A DNA stretch of 44,115 nt from an uncultured Pelagibacteraceae bacterium (GTDB lineage: Bacteria; Pseudomonadota; Alphaproteobacteria; Pelagibacterales; Pelagibacteraceae), in NCBI GenBank assembly GCA_902558585.1, contig CACEEO010000005.1, forward strand, positions 1 to 44,115. Direction: 5' to 3'. Of this stretch, positions 29,517 through 38,486 are shown in pieces. The position numbers and the translations under genes are program-made. The notes under the pieces are model-generated. The model did no database searches and was not told where the DNA came from. It saw only the letters and a list, made by a program, of their open reading frames with translations. How positions within the stretch are numbered: position 1 is the stretch's first letter; each line of letters opens with the position of its first letter.

Positions 29517-31070
29517 TCAATCTTTATAAACTATGTTTCTTGCAGACATAATTAATTCATCTGCTTCTTCTTTGGATAAAGCAAAATCTTCTAGATAACC
29601 TTGAATTTTAACTCTTTCACCTTTAACTACGTCATAACCACCAGTTAGTTCATCAGAAGCTAAATCTGCAAAATCTTCTAAACTTAGAATTTTTTGTTCA
29701 CCCAGGGTAACTAACATTCCGGGAGTTAATCCCTTTAAATTAATCAAAGCATCTTCAAGACCCAATTCTTTAATTCTTTGAGAGATATCCTCCTGATCTT
29801 TTACATGAAACTCATTAGCTCTTTCTATCAAAGCTTTAGCTGTATCTTCCTCTATACCTTCAATCTTCATTAAATTTTCAGTAGAACTATCTTTGATATC
29901 ATCAATAGTTGAAAAACCCTCAGCCACAAGCAGCTGACCTAGTGTTTCATCTAATTCCAAATTTTTTACAAAGTTTTCTGTTTTTTCTTTAAATTCCAAT
30001 TGTCTTCTCTCAGAGTCCTCTGAATCTGTCATTATATTAATTTCAAAATTTAATAATTTAGTTGCAAGTCTTACATTTTGTCCTCTTCTTCCAATTGCTT
30101 TGCTTAAATTTTCCTCAGTAAGAATTACATCTAGTTTCTTTCTTTCGCTATCAACGTTGACTCTTTGTACTTCGGCTGGAGATAACGCATTTGAAACTAA
30201 AATTGCAGGATCTTCAGACCAATTAACTATATCAATTTTTTCTCCTTGCAGTTCATTGACTACAGCTTGAACTCTTGAACCCCTCATACCTACACATGCT
30301 CCAACTGGGTCTAACGAAGTGTCGACGGCTTTAACACATATTTTAGCTCTACTCCCTGGATCTCTAGAAGAAGATTTAATTTCAATTAAACCATCATAAA
30401 TTTCAGGAACTTCTTGTACAAAAAGTTTTTCCATAAATTTAGGATGAGCTCTAGATAGAAATATTTGTTGCCCTCTAGGTTCTCTTCTAACATCATAACA
30501 ATAAGCCTTTATACGATCACCTGCCTTAATGTTTTCACGAGGTATCAATTCATTTTTTTGAATTATTGCTTCGGTTCTTCCTAGATCAACAATTACATTT
30601 CCAAATTCTAATCTCTTTACAATTCCACTTAAAATTGAATCTTTCTTATCAATAAAATCGTTAAATTGTCTCTCTCTTTCAGCTTCTCTTACATTAAAAC
30701 TAATCACTTGTTTTGCTGTTTGGGCAGCTATTCTTCCAAAGTCAAATGAAGGAAGTGGCTGTAATACTTCGTCACCAATAGACTTATCCTTGTTTAATTC
30801 GTTTAAATCAATTGCATCCTCTAATTTTATCTCGGTATTTGAATTTTCAGGATTTTCAGCGATTATCAATTTTCTAAAAAGCTCAATATCTCCATTGTCT
30901 CTATTTATAGAAACTTTAATTTCATTTTCCTGTCCAAATTTTGATTTTGCAGCTTTAGCAATGCCTGTTTCCATAGAACTTATAATTAGTTCTTTATCAA
31001 TTGATTTTTCTAAAGCTACAGCTTCAGCAATTCTTAATAGCTCGAGTTTATCTGCTCTTTTGTTTAACAT
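29517..31070 (-). CDS. nusA: Transcription termination/antitermination protein NusA
   Basis: MLNKRADKLELLRIAEAVALEKSIDKELIISSMETGIAKAAKSKFG, VGACVGMRGSRVQAVVNELQGEKIDIVNWSEDPA, AIGRRGQNVRLATKL. Start ATG at 31070; the ORF track extension to 31109 reads through the upstream hairpin. Confidence 0.96.
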   Translation of the reverse strand: MLNKRADKLELLRIAEAVALEKSIDKELIISSMETGIAKAAKSKFGQENEIKVSINRDNGDIELFRKLIIAENPENSNTEIKLEDAIDLNELNKDKSIGDEVLQPLPSFDFGRIAAQTAKQVISFNVREAERERQFNDFIDKKDSILSGIVKRLEFGNVIVDLGRTEAIIQKNELIPRENIKAGDRIKAYCYDVRREPRGQQIFLSRAHPKFMEKLFVQEVPEIYDGLIEIKSSSRDPGSRAKICVKAVDTSLDPVGACVGMRGSRVQAVVNELQGEKIDIVNWSEDPAILVSNALSPAEVQRVNVDSERKKLDVILTEENLSKAIGRRGQNVRLATKLLNFEINIMTDSEDSERRQLEFKEKTENFVKNLELDETLGQLLVAEGFSTIDDIKDSSTENLMKIEGIEEDTAKALIERANEFHVKDQEDISQRIKELGLEDALINLKGLTPGMLVTLGEQKILSLEDFADLASDELTGGYDVVKGERVKIQGYLEDFALSKEEADELIMSARNIVYKD

Positions 31071-31085
31071 AATTTTGTTTACTCC

Positions 31086-31112
31086 AAAAAAAAATGGGCT
31101 AAAGCCCATTTT
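31086..31112 (-). terminator. Intrinsic terminator between metK and nusA
   Basis: Reverse strand AAAATGGGC-TTTA-GCCCATTTTTTTTT: 9-bp stem plus T-tract, 16 bp before the nusA start and ~58 bp after the metK stop. Confidence 0.82.
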
Positions 31113-31169
31113 GTAAAGTTCAATAATGTAACTGCAATATAGTAAAGTTTTTTTTTAATTCAACAGAAA

Positions 31170-32339
31170 CTATTTAGAAAAAACGTTTGTTTTATTAGTT
31201 TTTTCCCATGAAAATGAACCATTTTCTTCAGGTATTCTTCCAAAATGACCATAAGAGGCTGTTTTTTCATATATTGGTTTATTTAAATTCAACATTTCTC
31301 TAATACCTCTGGGGCTCAAATCAAAATTTTCTTTAATCTTTTCTACAACAAATTTATTTTTTTCTAGATCGTTATCAAATAAATCGACATAAATAGATAA
31401 TGGTTTTGACACACCAATTGCATAAGCTAACTGAATTAAACATTTGTCAGCAATTTTTGAACCAACAACATTCTTTGCAATGTATCTTGCTGCATAAGCT
31501 GCAGATCTATCAACTTTTGTTGGATCTTTTCCAGAGAAAGCACCACCACCATGAGGTGCTGCTCCACCATAGGTATCAACTATAATTTTTCTTCCTGTCA
31601 AACCACAATCTCCGTCAGGTCCGCCAATTACAAAGTTACCAGTTGGATTTACATAAAACTCATCCTCATTAAAACCATCAAGAAAATTCTCAGGGATAGA
31701 TTTTAACATATAAGGTCTTAGTAAATCTCTAACTTGTGATTGATTAACATCTGGTGAATGCTGTGAAGAAATAACTACAGATTTTACTTTTGATGGTTTT
31801 CCATCAACATACTCGAATGTTACCTGACTCTTTGAATCTGGTTCAATATTTTTTAACTTTCCTGACTTTCTATCCTCTGCCATTAATCTTAAAATTTTAT
31901 GAGAATAATGAATTGGTGCTGGCATTAAAACATCTGTCTCATTACAAGCATAACCAAACATTATACCTTGATCCCCGGCTCCTTCATCTTTGTTGCCAGA
32001 CGAGTCTACACCCATAGCAATATCAGCTGATTGGGAATGTAAATGACTTTCAATTTTTGTAGCTTCTTTCCAAGTAAATCCTTCTTGGTCATAACCAATA
32101 TCTTTTATACAATTTCTTACTTTTTCTATTAATTCATCTTTTTTAATTTCTGGTCCTCTTACTTCACCAGCTAAAACAACTTTATTTGTAGTTGTTAGTG
32201 TTTCGCATGCAACTCTTGAATATGGATCTCCAGAAATAAAACTATCTACAACCATATCTGAAATCCTATCAGATACTTTGTCTGGATGGCCTTCTGAAAC
32301 GGATTCACTAGTGAAAAGGAAATTTTTTAAATTACTCAT
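31170..32339 (-). CDS. metK: S-adenosylmethionine synthetase
   Basis: [76 protein letters not shown]. Confidence 0.98.
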   Translation of the reverse strand: MSNLKNFLFTSESVSEGHPDKVSDRISDMVVDSFISGDPYSRVACETLTTTNKVVLAGEVRGPEIKKDELIEKVRNCIKDIGYDQEGFTWKEATKIESHLHSQSADIAMGVDSSGNKDEGAGDQGIMFGYACNETDVLMPAPIHYSHKILRLMAEDRKSGKLKNIEPDSKSQVTFEYVDGKPSKVKSVVISSQHSPDVNQSQVRDLLRPYMLKSIPENFLDGFNEDEFYVNPTGNFVIGGPDGDCGLTGRKIIVDTYGGAAPHGGGAFSGKDPTKVDRSAAYAARYIAKNVVGSKIADKCLIQLAYAIGVSKPLSIYVDLFDNDLEKNKFVVEKIKENFDLSPRGIREMLNLNKPIYEKTASYGHFGRIPEENGSFSWEKTNKTNVFSK

Positions 32340-33876
32340 TTCTAAGCTTCTTAAATGAAAATATTAAAAAAATATACAATAAAATTATTAATCCAAAAAT
32401 TTTATTTCCAAATTTTGCGAATAGAGTCATCTCAATTTTTCTTGACTCAATTAAATCAATATAACCTGATTTATTTATATCAACTTTTTGCTCAATAACT
32501 CCTAGTGGATTAATAATTGCTGTTGTCCCATTATTTGCAGACCTTAAAACATATTTCCCACTCTCTATCGCTCTAAAAATACTATGAGTTAAATGTTGGT
32601 CTGGTCCAATTGATTTACCAAACCAGCCATCTTCTGAAATATTTACAATATAATCAAAGTTACTATTTGTGAAAATTTTACCTGAATAAATTATCTCATA
32701 ACAAATAAGGGGTAATATTTTAACTGATAAATTATTATATTTCAGATCAATTATTTTTCTTTCTTCACCTTTTGAATATGATTGATATTCATTAGTAATT
32801 GTTTTTAAACCAATACTTTTTAATAAGCTTTTAAAAGGTAAAAATTCACCAAAAGGAACAAGATTAATTTTGTTATATGAATTTATTACATTAAGGTCAT
32901 AGTCAAAAATAGATAATGAATTAAAATATTTAATAGTATTATTTTTATCTTCTTTGATATTAATCCCAATTGCTAATAAATGATTTTCGTTGAATTTATT
33001 TTCAAATAACCATTTGTATTCTTTTAGTTGGTCTTGTGAAATACCTGGAATAATACCTTCTGGCCAAATAAAAATTATTTTTTGATTTTTTTTAGGAGAG
33101 CTTATTTCAATTAGCTCTTCTATTGCAGTTATTGGATCAATATTATTATAAAATCTATCTATGCCTATATTTGAACTTAAAATTCTTAGTTTATAATCAA
33201 GTTTTTTTACCTCTTGATTATTAAATTTTTCTAAATTTTGTGAACCAAGTATATAAAATGACATTGTTGTAATAAGAAATGCAACACAAATACTAATATC
33301 TTTTTTATTCTCTCTTAAAATGAATATTGATGGGCTTGTAAATAATGAAATACAGAAAAGATTAAAGCTGTATGTGCCTATGACTGATGTAATGTTTAAA
33401 ATTTCGATTTGATTAGAGAAACTATAAGCAATTAAATTCCAAGGGAAACCAGTGAGTATTAATCCTCTCACAAATTCTACTATTCCAAATATTAAAGAAA
33501 AAAGAAAAAATGAGCTTAAATTATTATTAGGTTTTAAAACCACAAATAGATAAGCAAATAAAGCATAAAACATGGCTAAGAAACCAGGTATTAATATTAT
33601 TGTAAAGGGTATTAAAAACTTAAAATTTTGATCAAACGTTAATGATATTGAGATCCAATATAAATTACTTACGAAATAACCAAACCCAAACAACCAACCA
33701 TAAAGAAAAAATATTCTTTTATTTTTATAAAACTTAATTTTTTTTATTAAAAATATATAGAATAAACTAAAAGTTAAAAAATTTATTACAACATAATTAA
33801 ATGGAGGTAAACTTAAGGAAGTAAGCACTCCTAATAAAATTAAATAAATTAATTCAATATAAAATTTGTTTTTCAA
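32332..33876 (-). CDS. lnt: Apolipoprotein N-acyltransferase
   Basis: Multi-TM N-terminus plus CN-hydrolase domain ([55 protein letters not shown]). Confidence 0.96.
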   Translation of the reverse strand: MKNKFYIELIYLILLGVLTSLSLPPFNYVVINFLTFSLFYIFLIKKIKFYKNKRIFFLYGWLFGFGYFVSNLYWISISLTFDQNFKFLIPFTIILIPGFLAMFYALFAYLFVVLKPNNNLSSFFLFSLIFGIVEFVRGLILTGFPWNLIAYSFSNQIEILNITSVIGTYSFNLFCISLFTSPSIFILRENKKDISICVAFLITTMSFYILGSQNLEKFNNQEVKKLDYKLRILSSNIGIDRFYNNIDPITAIEELIEISSPKKNQKIIFIWPEGIIPGISQDQLKEYKWLFENKFNENHLLAIGINIKEDKNNTIKYFNSLSIFDYDLNVINSYNKINLVPFGEFLPFKSLLKSIGLKTITNEYQSYSKGEERKIIDLKYNNLSVKILPLICYEIIYSGKIFTNSNFDYIVNISEDGWFGKSIGPDQHLTHSIFRAIESGKYVLRSANNGTTAIINPLGVIEQKVDINKSGYIDLIESRKIEMTLFAKFGNKIFGLIILLYIFLIFSFKKLRNE

Positions 33877-33877
33877 T

Positions 33878-34339
33878 TTAATTTATTTTTGATTGTACAG
33901 ATTTAAATAATAGATTTTCCTCTTTTAACATTTTGGAATAATCTTTATTTTTTTTATGATCAAAACCTAAAAGATGAAGAAAACCATGTATGAATAATTT
34001 AGTAACTTTTTCTTTAAAAGATTTTAAATTTTGTGATCTTGGTTTGTCTAGATAATTATAGCTAATGATAATGTCTCCAAGATAAGTATTTTTTGAAATT
34101 TTTATTTTTTTATCTAATGGAAAAGATAATATATCGGTAGATTTATTTTTTTTTCTAAAAACTTTATTTAATTTTTTAATATTCTGATTATTTGAAAGTA
34201 ATAGTGTTAAGGTTACTTTTTTATTCAAAAATTTATATTTTTTTGGAAAAGCTTTACATATTTTTTTAAAAAAAATGTCCTTATTTTTAAGTCTTTTTGA
34301 CCAAGCCTTCTCCTCAGAGAAGACATTAATACTAATCAT
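33878..34339 (-). CDS. ybeY: Endoribonuclease YbeY
   Basis: NKSTDILSFPLD, YLGDIIISY, KLFIHGFLHLLGFDHKKNKDYSKM (HGxLHLxGxDH). Confidence 0.96.
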   Translation of the reverse strand: MISINVFSEEKAWSKRLKNKDIFFKKICKAFPKKYKFLNKKVTLTLLLSNNQNIKKLNKVFRKKNKSTDILSFPLDKKIKISKNTYLGDIIISYNYLDKPRSQNLKSFKEKVTKLFIHGFLHLLGFDHKKNKDYSKMLKEENLLFKSVQSKIN

Positions 34340-35327
34340 TATTTGAGTATGCTTTAACTATTTTAGAAACAAGTGGATGTCTGACTACATCTGAATGATC
34401 AAAATCAACTATGGATATTTCCTTTAAATGTCCTAGTAACTCTTTTGATCGAACTAATCCTGACATGCTTTTATTTGGTAAATCAATTTGAGATGGGTCA
34501 CCATTTACAACAATTTTAGAATTTTCTCCAATACGTGTTAAAAACATTTTTATCTGAGTATCCGTAGCATTTTGTGCTTCATCTAAAATTGCAAAGGAAT
34601 TTTTTAGAGTTCTACCTCTCATAAAAGCTAAAGGTGCAATCTCTATATCTCCAATCTCAATCATTCTTTGTATTTTTTCAAAGTCGAAGAGATCATATAA
34701 AGAATCATATAAAGGTCTAAGATAAGGGTCTACTTTTTCCTTCATATCACCAGGTAAAAATCCCAAACGCTCACCTGCTTCTACAGCTGGTCTTGAAAGA
34801 ATAATTCTATCAATCTTTTTTTCTAAAAGCATAGTTAGACCTACAGCTACTGCCAAGAATGTTTTCCCTGTTCCTGCTGGCCCAGCTGAAATTACAATAT
34901 CACTTTCCCTCAAGGCTCTCACATAGCTTTTTTGTTTTTCAGATCTAGGAATTATAGATTTTTTTGGAGTTTTGATAATATCTGTAACATTATTATTTTT
35001 TACTTTTTCATTAATCATAAAGTTATCAACCGATGAAAGTATATCTTTATTCTCTATACTTCCATTATTAATAAACTGATTAGCCAAAAATTGAATAGCA
35101 TTTTTAATTTTTTCATTCTTTTCAGGTGTTGATTTAATTAAAATTGAATTTCCCCTTGAATATAAGCTACAATTTGTAATTTTTTCCAATTCTTGTAAAT
35201 TTTTATTAAATTCTCCAACAACACCCATTAACAAGTTGTTGTCATGAAATATAACACTTAAAGAATTGTTATCTGAATAAACAAATTTTAAAGACTGGTC
35301 GATATTTTTTTTTTTTATTTCACTCAA
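34332..35327 (-). CDS. PhoH family ATPase
   Basis: SDIVISAGPAGTGKTFLAVAVGL, SRPAVEAGERLGFLPGDMKEKVDPYLRPLYD, FAILDEAQNATDTQIKMFLTRIGE. Confidence 0.95.
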   Translation of the reverse strand: MSEIKKKNIDQSLKFVYSDNNSLSVIFHDNNLLMGVVGEFNKNLQELEKITNCSLYSRGNSILIKSTPEKNEKIKNAIQFLANQFINNGSIENKDILSSVDNFMINEKVKNNNVTDIIKTPKKSIIPRSEKQKSYVRALRESDIVISAGPAGTGKTFLAVAVGLTMLLEKKIDRIILSRPAVEAGERLGFLPGDMKEKVDPYLRPLYDSLYDLFDFEKIQRMIEIGDIEIAPLAFMRGRTLKNSFAILDEAQNATDTQIKMFLTRIGENSKIVVNGDPSQIDLPNKSMSGLVRSKELLGHLKEISIVDFDHSDVVRHPLVSKIVKAYSNND

Positions 35328-35330
35328 GTT

Positions 35331-36659
35331 CTAAGCAACCTTCTGATCCGAATTGGTTATAACTTCACCGAATAAAGTGTTTCTATTACTATCTTTAATT
35401 CTCACTTGCACTATTTTTCCAATATCATTCTTTTTACCATTAAAAATTACAGATGTCATATACTCAGATCTGCCAAAAGCTTTGCTTTTATCGTCTGTTA
35501 AATTTTCAACCAAAACATCAACGACTTTACCCTTCAATGAATTATTCATTCGAATTTGATTTGCGAATAAAATATTTTGAATTTTTTCTAATCTTTCAAT
35601 AGAAATTTTTTTTTCAGTTAATTTTAAATTTTCAGCTACTGTTCCTGGTCTTGGGCTAAAGATGAAAGAGTAAGAGTTAATAAATTTAACCCTTTCAATT
35701 AAATTAAAGGTATTTTTAAAATCCTGATCTTCTTCACCAGGATAACCTATTATAAAATCGCTTGAAAATTCTATGTTTGGGTTAATTTTTTTTAATTTAT
35801 CAAAAGTATTTAAATATTCCTCAATAGTATGTTTTCTATTCATTAATTTTAAAATTTTATTAGATCCACTTTGGATGGGTAAATGTACAAGTGGCATTAA
35901 CTTTTTAGAAGTTTTATAAACTTCAATCAAATCCTCCGTCATATCTTTTGGGTGAGATGTTGTGTATCTAACTCTTTTAATTTCAGATATTTTTTCAATG
36001 TTAAATATTAAATCTGATAGTCTGTATCCTTCATTGTCATAAGCATTTACATTTTGACCAAGTAAAATTATTTCTTTTGCTCCACTATCAGCTAAATATT
36101 TTGCTTCATCCAAAATTTGATTAAATGGTCGAGAATATTCTGGTCCTCTTGTGTATGGGACTACACAAAAATGACAAAACTTATCACATCCTTCTTGAAT
36201 AGTTAAGAAGGATGAAACTTTTCCAGCTTCATTTTTTATTTTACTTAAATATTTAAATTTAGAAACTGCATCAAACTCTGTCTCTTCTATTTTTTTCTTT
36301 TTTTTAGTATAATTTAAAATTGTATCATTAATTTTATGATAAGCTTGAGGACCAATTACTAAATCTATGTAAGGTTCTCTTTTAAGCATTTCTTGGTTTT
36401 CTGCTTGAGCAACACACCCTGCAATAATCACCAATGGTTTTTTTTTAGATCTAAAAATTTTTTTTACTCTACCTATTTCATGATAAACTTTTTCTTTTGC
36501 TTTATCCCTAATGTGACATGTGTTTAAAAGATAACAGTTTGCTTCTTCATATTTTTCTGTTTTTTCATAACCAATTTTTTTAACTGAATCATATATCCTA
36601 TTAGAGTCATACTCATTCATTTGACATCCAAAAGTTTTAATAAATATTTTTTGATTCAT
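35331..36659 (-). CDS. miaB: tRNA-2-methylthio-N6-dimethylallyladenosine synthase
   Basis: FIKTFGCQMNEYDS, LNTCHIRDKA, EGCDKFCHFCVVPYTRG radical-SAM CxxxCxxC, C-terminal TRAM region. Confidence 0.96.
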   Translation of the reverse strand: MNQKIFIKTFGCQMNEYDSNRIYDSVKKIGYEKTEKYEEANCYLLNTCHIRDKAKEKVYHEIGRVKKIFRSKKKPLVIIAGCVAQAENQEMLKREPYIDLVIGPQAYHKINDTILNYTKKKKKIEETEFDAVSKFKYLSKIKNEAGKVSSFLTIQEGCDKFCHFCVVPYTRGPEYSRPFNQILDEAKYLADSGAKEIILLGQNVNAYDNEGYRLSDLIFNIEKISEIKRVRYTTSHPKDMTEDLIEVYKTSKKLMPLVHLPIQSGSNKILKLMNRKHTIEEYLNTFDKLKKINPNIEFSSDFIIGYPGEEDQDFKNTFNLIERVKFINSYSFIFSPRPGTVAENLKLTEKKISIERLEKIQNILFANQIRMNNSLKGKVVDVLVENLTDDKSKAFGRSEYMTSVIFNGKKNDIGKIVQVRIKDSNRNTLFGEVITNSDQKVA

Positions 36660-36664
36660 AATTA

Positions 36665-37075
36665 TTAGGATTTTTTCTTAACCCCATATAATTCTAATTT
36701 ATGGTCTACTAATTTATATCCATATTTTTCTGCAACTTTTTTTTGCAACTTTTCAATTTCTTCGTCTACAAATTCTATGATTTCACCAGTTTTCACATCT
36801 ATTAAATGATCGTGATGGCCTTCATTTAATTCTTCATATCTAGCCTTTCCACCTTTAAACTCATGCTTTGTTAATATTCCAGACTCTTCAAATAGTTTTA
36901 CCGTTCTATAAACAGTTGCAATACTTATTTTTGGATCAATTTTAGACACTCTATTATAAAGTTCATCTACATCCGGATGATCAGAAGACTCGGACATTAC
37001 TTGTGCAATCACTCTTCTTTGATCAGTTAATTTAACTCCTTTTGCTATACATTTTTGCTCTATTGTTTCTGACAT
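36665..37075 (-). CDS. fur: Fur-family metalloregulator (Fur/Mur)
   Basis: GVKLTDQRRVIAQVMSESSDHPDVDELYNRVSKIDPKISIATVYRTVKLFEESGILTKHEF; GHHDHLIDVKTGEIIEF. Confidence 0.92.
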   Translation of the reverse strand: MSETIEQKCIAKGVKLTDQRRVIAQVMSESSDHPDVDELYNRVSKIDPKISIATVYRTVKLFEESGILTKHEFKGGKARYEELNEGHHDHLIDVKTGEIIEFVDEEIEKLQKKVAEKYGYKLVDHKLELYGVKKKS

Positions 37076-37084
37076 AAAATAATT

Positions 37085-37471
37085 TTAACTTAAATAAATA
37101 GGGTTAATCAAATTTTTTTTAATATTAAATTTATCGCACAAATGAGGGATATTTTCGTATTTTATGTCTTTTTCACCTTTAAAATCTTGAATGCTATAAC
37201 AATAGTAATCAATATTATTAGTTAAATTAAATGCTTTAACTATAGAAAATGAATTTCTTATTCCTGCAAAACTTCCAGGCCCTCTATTTAAATAAATTGT
37301 ATTAATATCTTTCAAGTATAATTGATGAGAATTTAAAAAATCATTAATAATTAAAGTTAATTTTTCATAATTAATTTTAGTATTCTCTTTAGTAATATTA
37401 TAAATATCATTACTAGTTATGATCATTAAAAAAATTTTTTCACTGGCTACATCAATTATCAGTTTATTCAT
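37085..37471 (-). CDS. tsaB: Short TsaB-like tRNA t6A biosynthesis protein (apparently internally compacted)
   Basis: MNKLIIDVASEKIFLMIITSNDIYNI...INTIYLNRGPGSFAGIRNSFSIVKAFNL (GPGSFTGLR-like motif) and C-terminal NPIYLS. Genomic position next to fur/miaB. True start ATG at 37471. Confidence 0.8.
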   Translation of the reverse strand: MNKLIIDVASEKIFLMIITSNDIYNITKENTKINYEKLTLIINDFLNSHQLYLKDINTIYLNRGPGSFAGIRNSFSIVKAFNLTNNIDYYCYSIQDFKGEKDIKYENIPHLCDKFNIKKNLINPIYLS

Positions 37472-38486
37472 AATTATTTTATTTTCTAATATCAGTTCTA
37501 AATCAGATGAAAATAATATCAAATACTATTCCAATGATGAAGGAATTCTATCAATTATGTATCATCGTTTTAATGAGAATAAATACCCCTCAACCAATAT
37601 TAAAATGGATATATTTAAGGAACATATAAATATTATTAAGAACTCAGATTTTAATTTTCATAATCCAAATAATTTTGATGAACAGTTTAATAAACCAAAA
37701 CAAAAAAAAGAAATTCTTATAACTATCGATGATGCTTTTGAATCTTTTTATACTGAAGCATGGCCTTATCTAAAAGAACATAAAATTCCGTTTATTTTAT
37801 TTGTTTCAACTGAACCAGTGGGAAAAAGAGGTTACATGACTTGGGAGCAAATTAAAGAGGTTGAAGGAAATGAATTTACAAATATAGGACATCATTCTCA
37901 TACTCATGAATATCTTATAGATGTAAGCAATGAAGAGTTTATTTTAGATATTGAAACGGCTAATAAAATTTTTCTAAGAGAACTTGGTCATATCCCTAAC
38001 CTATTCTCATATCCATTTGGTGAATACTCTAAGTTTATGAAAGATTATATATCTAAAAATTTCAAATATGCTTTTGGTCAGCATTCGGGTGTAATTGATT
38101 TAAATAAAGACAAATTTGAATTACCTAGATTTCCAATCAATGAAAAATACGGTGAGTTAAAAAGATTTAAATCAATAATAAATTATTTTCCACTTGAATA
38201 TAAAAAAATACTTCCTGAGGAAAAACAATTAGACATAAACACTAACCCTCCAAATTTTAAAGTTGAATTTTTCAAGGAGCAAAAAAATTTATCTAATATC
38301 AATTGCTATTCTAATGAGGGAGATGTTTGGGAAAAATCAAAAACACTCTTTACCGACAACTCTTTAACAATTCAATTTAGAGAGCCATTCAAACCAAGGA
38401 GAGGTAGAGTCAATTGTTCTCTGAATGATAATGGAAAATGGAGATGGTTTGGTGTTCAATTCCCTATAAAAATAAAAGAGAATTAG
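37419..38486 (+). CDS. Exported polysaccharide deacetylase
   Basis: Signal peptide MIIKKIFSLATSIISLFIIILFS, LITIDDAFESFYTEAWPYLKEHKIPFILFVST, NIGHHSHTHEYL, LFSYPFGEYS (NodB-type motifs), plus a C-terminal extension. Confidence 0.88.
   Translation: MIIKKIFSLATSIISLFIIILFSNISSKSDENNIKYYSNDEGILSIMYHRFNENKYPSTNIKMDIFKEHINIIKNSDFNFHNPNNFDEQFNKPKQKKEILITIDDAFESFYTEAWPYLKEHKIPFILFVSTEPVGKRGYMTWEQIKEVEGNEFTNIGHHSHTHEYLIDVSNEEFILDIETANKIFLRELGHIPNLFSYPFGEYSKFMKDYISKNFKYAFGQHSGVIDLNKDKFELPRFPINEKYGELKRFKSIINYFPLEYKKILPEEKQLDINTNPPNFKVEFFKEQKNLSNINCYSNEGDVWEKSKTLFTDNSLTIQFREPFKPRRGRVNCSLNDNGKWRWFGVQFPIKIKEN

Noticed and set aside
31400-32017. ORFs 31400..31585 and 31790..32017 (+), His/Leu/Gln-rich
   Set aside because: Antisense to metK; composition is what the opposite strand of metK codons would give.
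32332-32345. Possible SAM riboswitch ahead of metK
   Set aside because: metK overlaps the end of lnt by 8 bp, so there is no leader long enough to hold a riboswitch.
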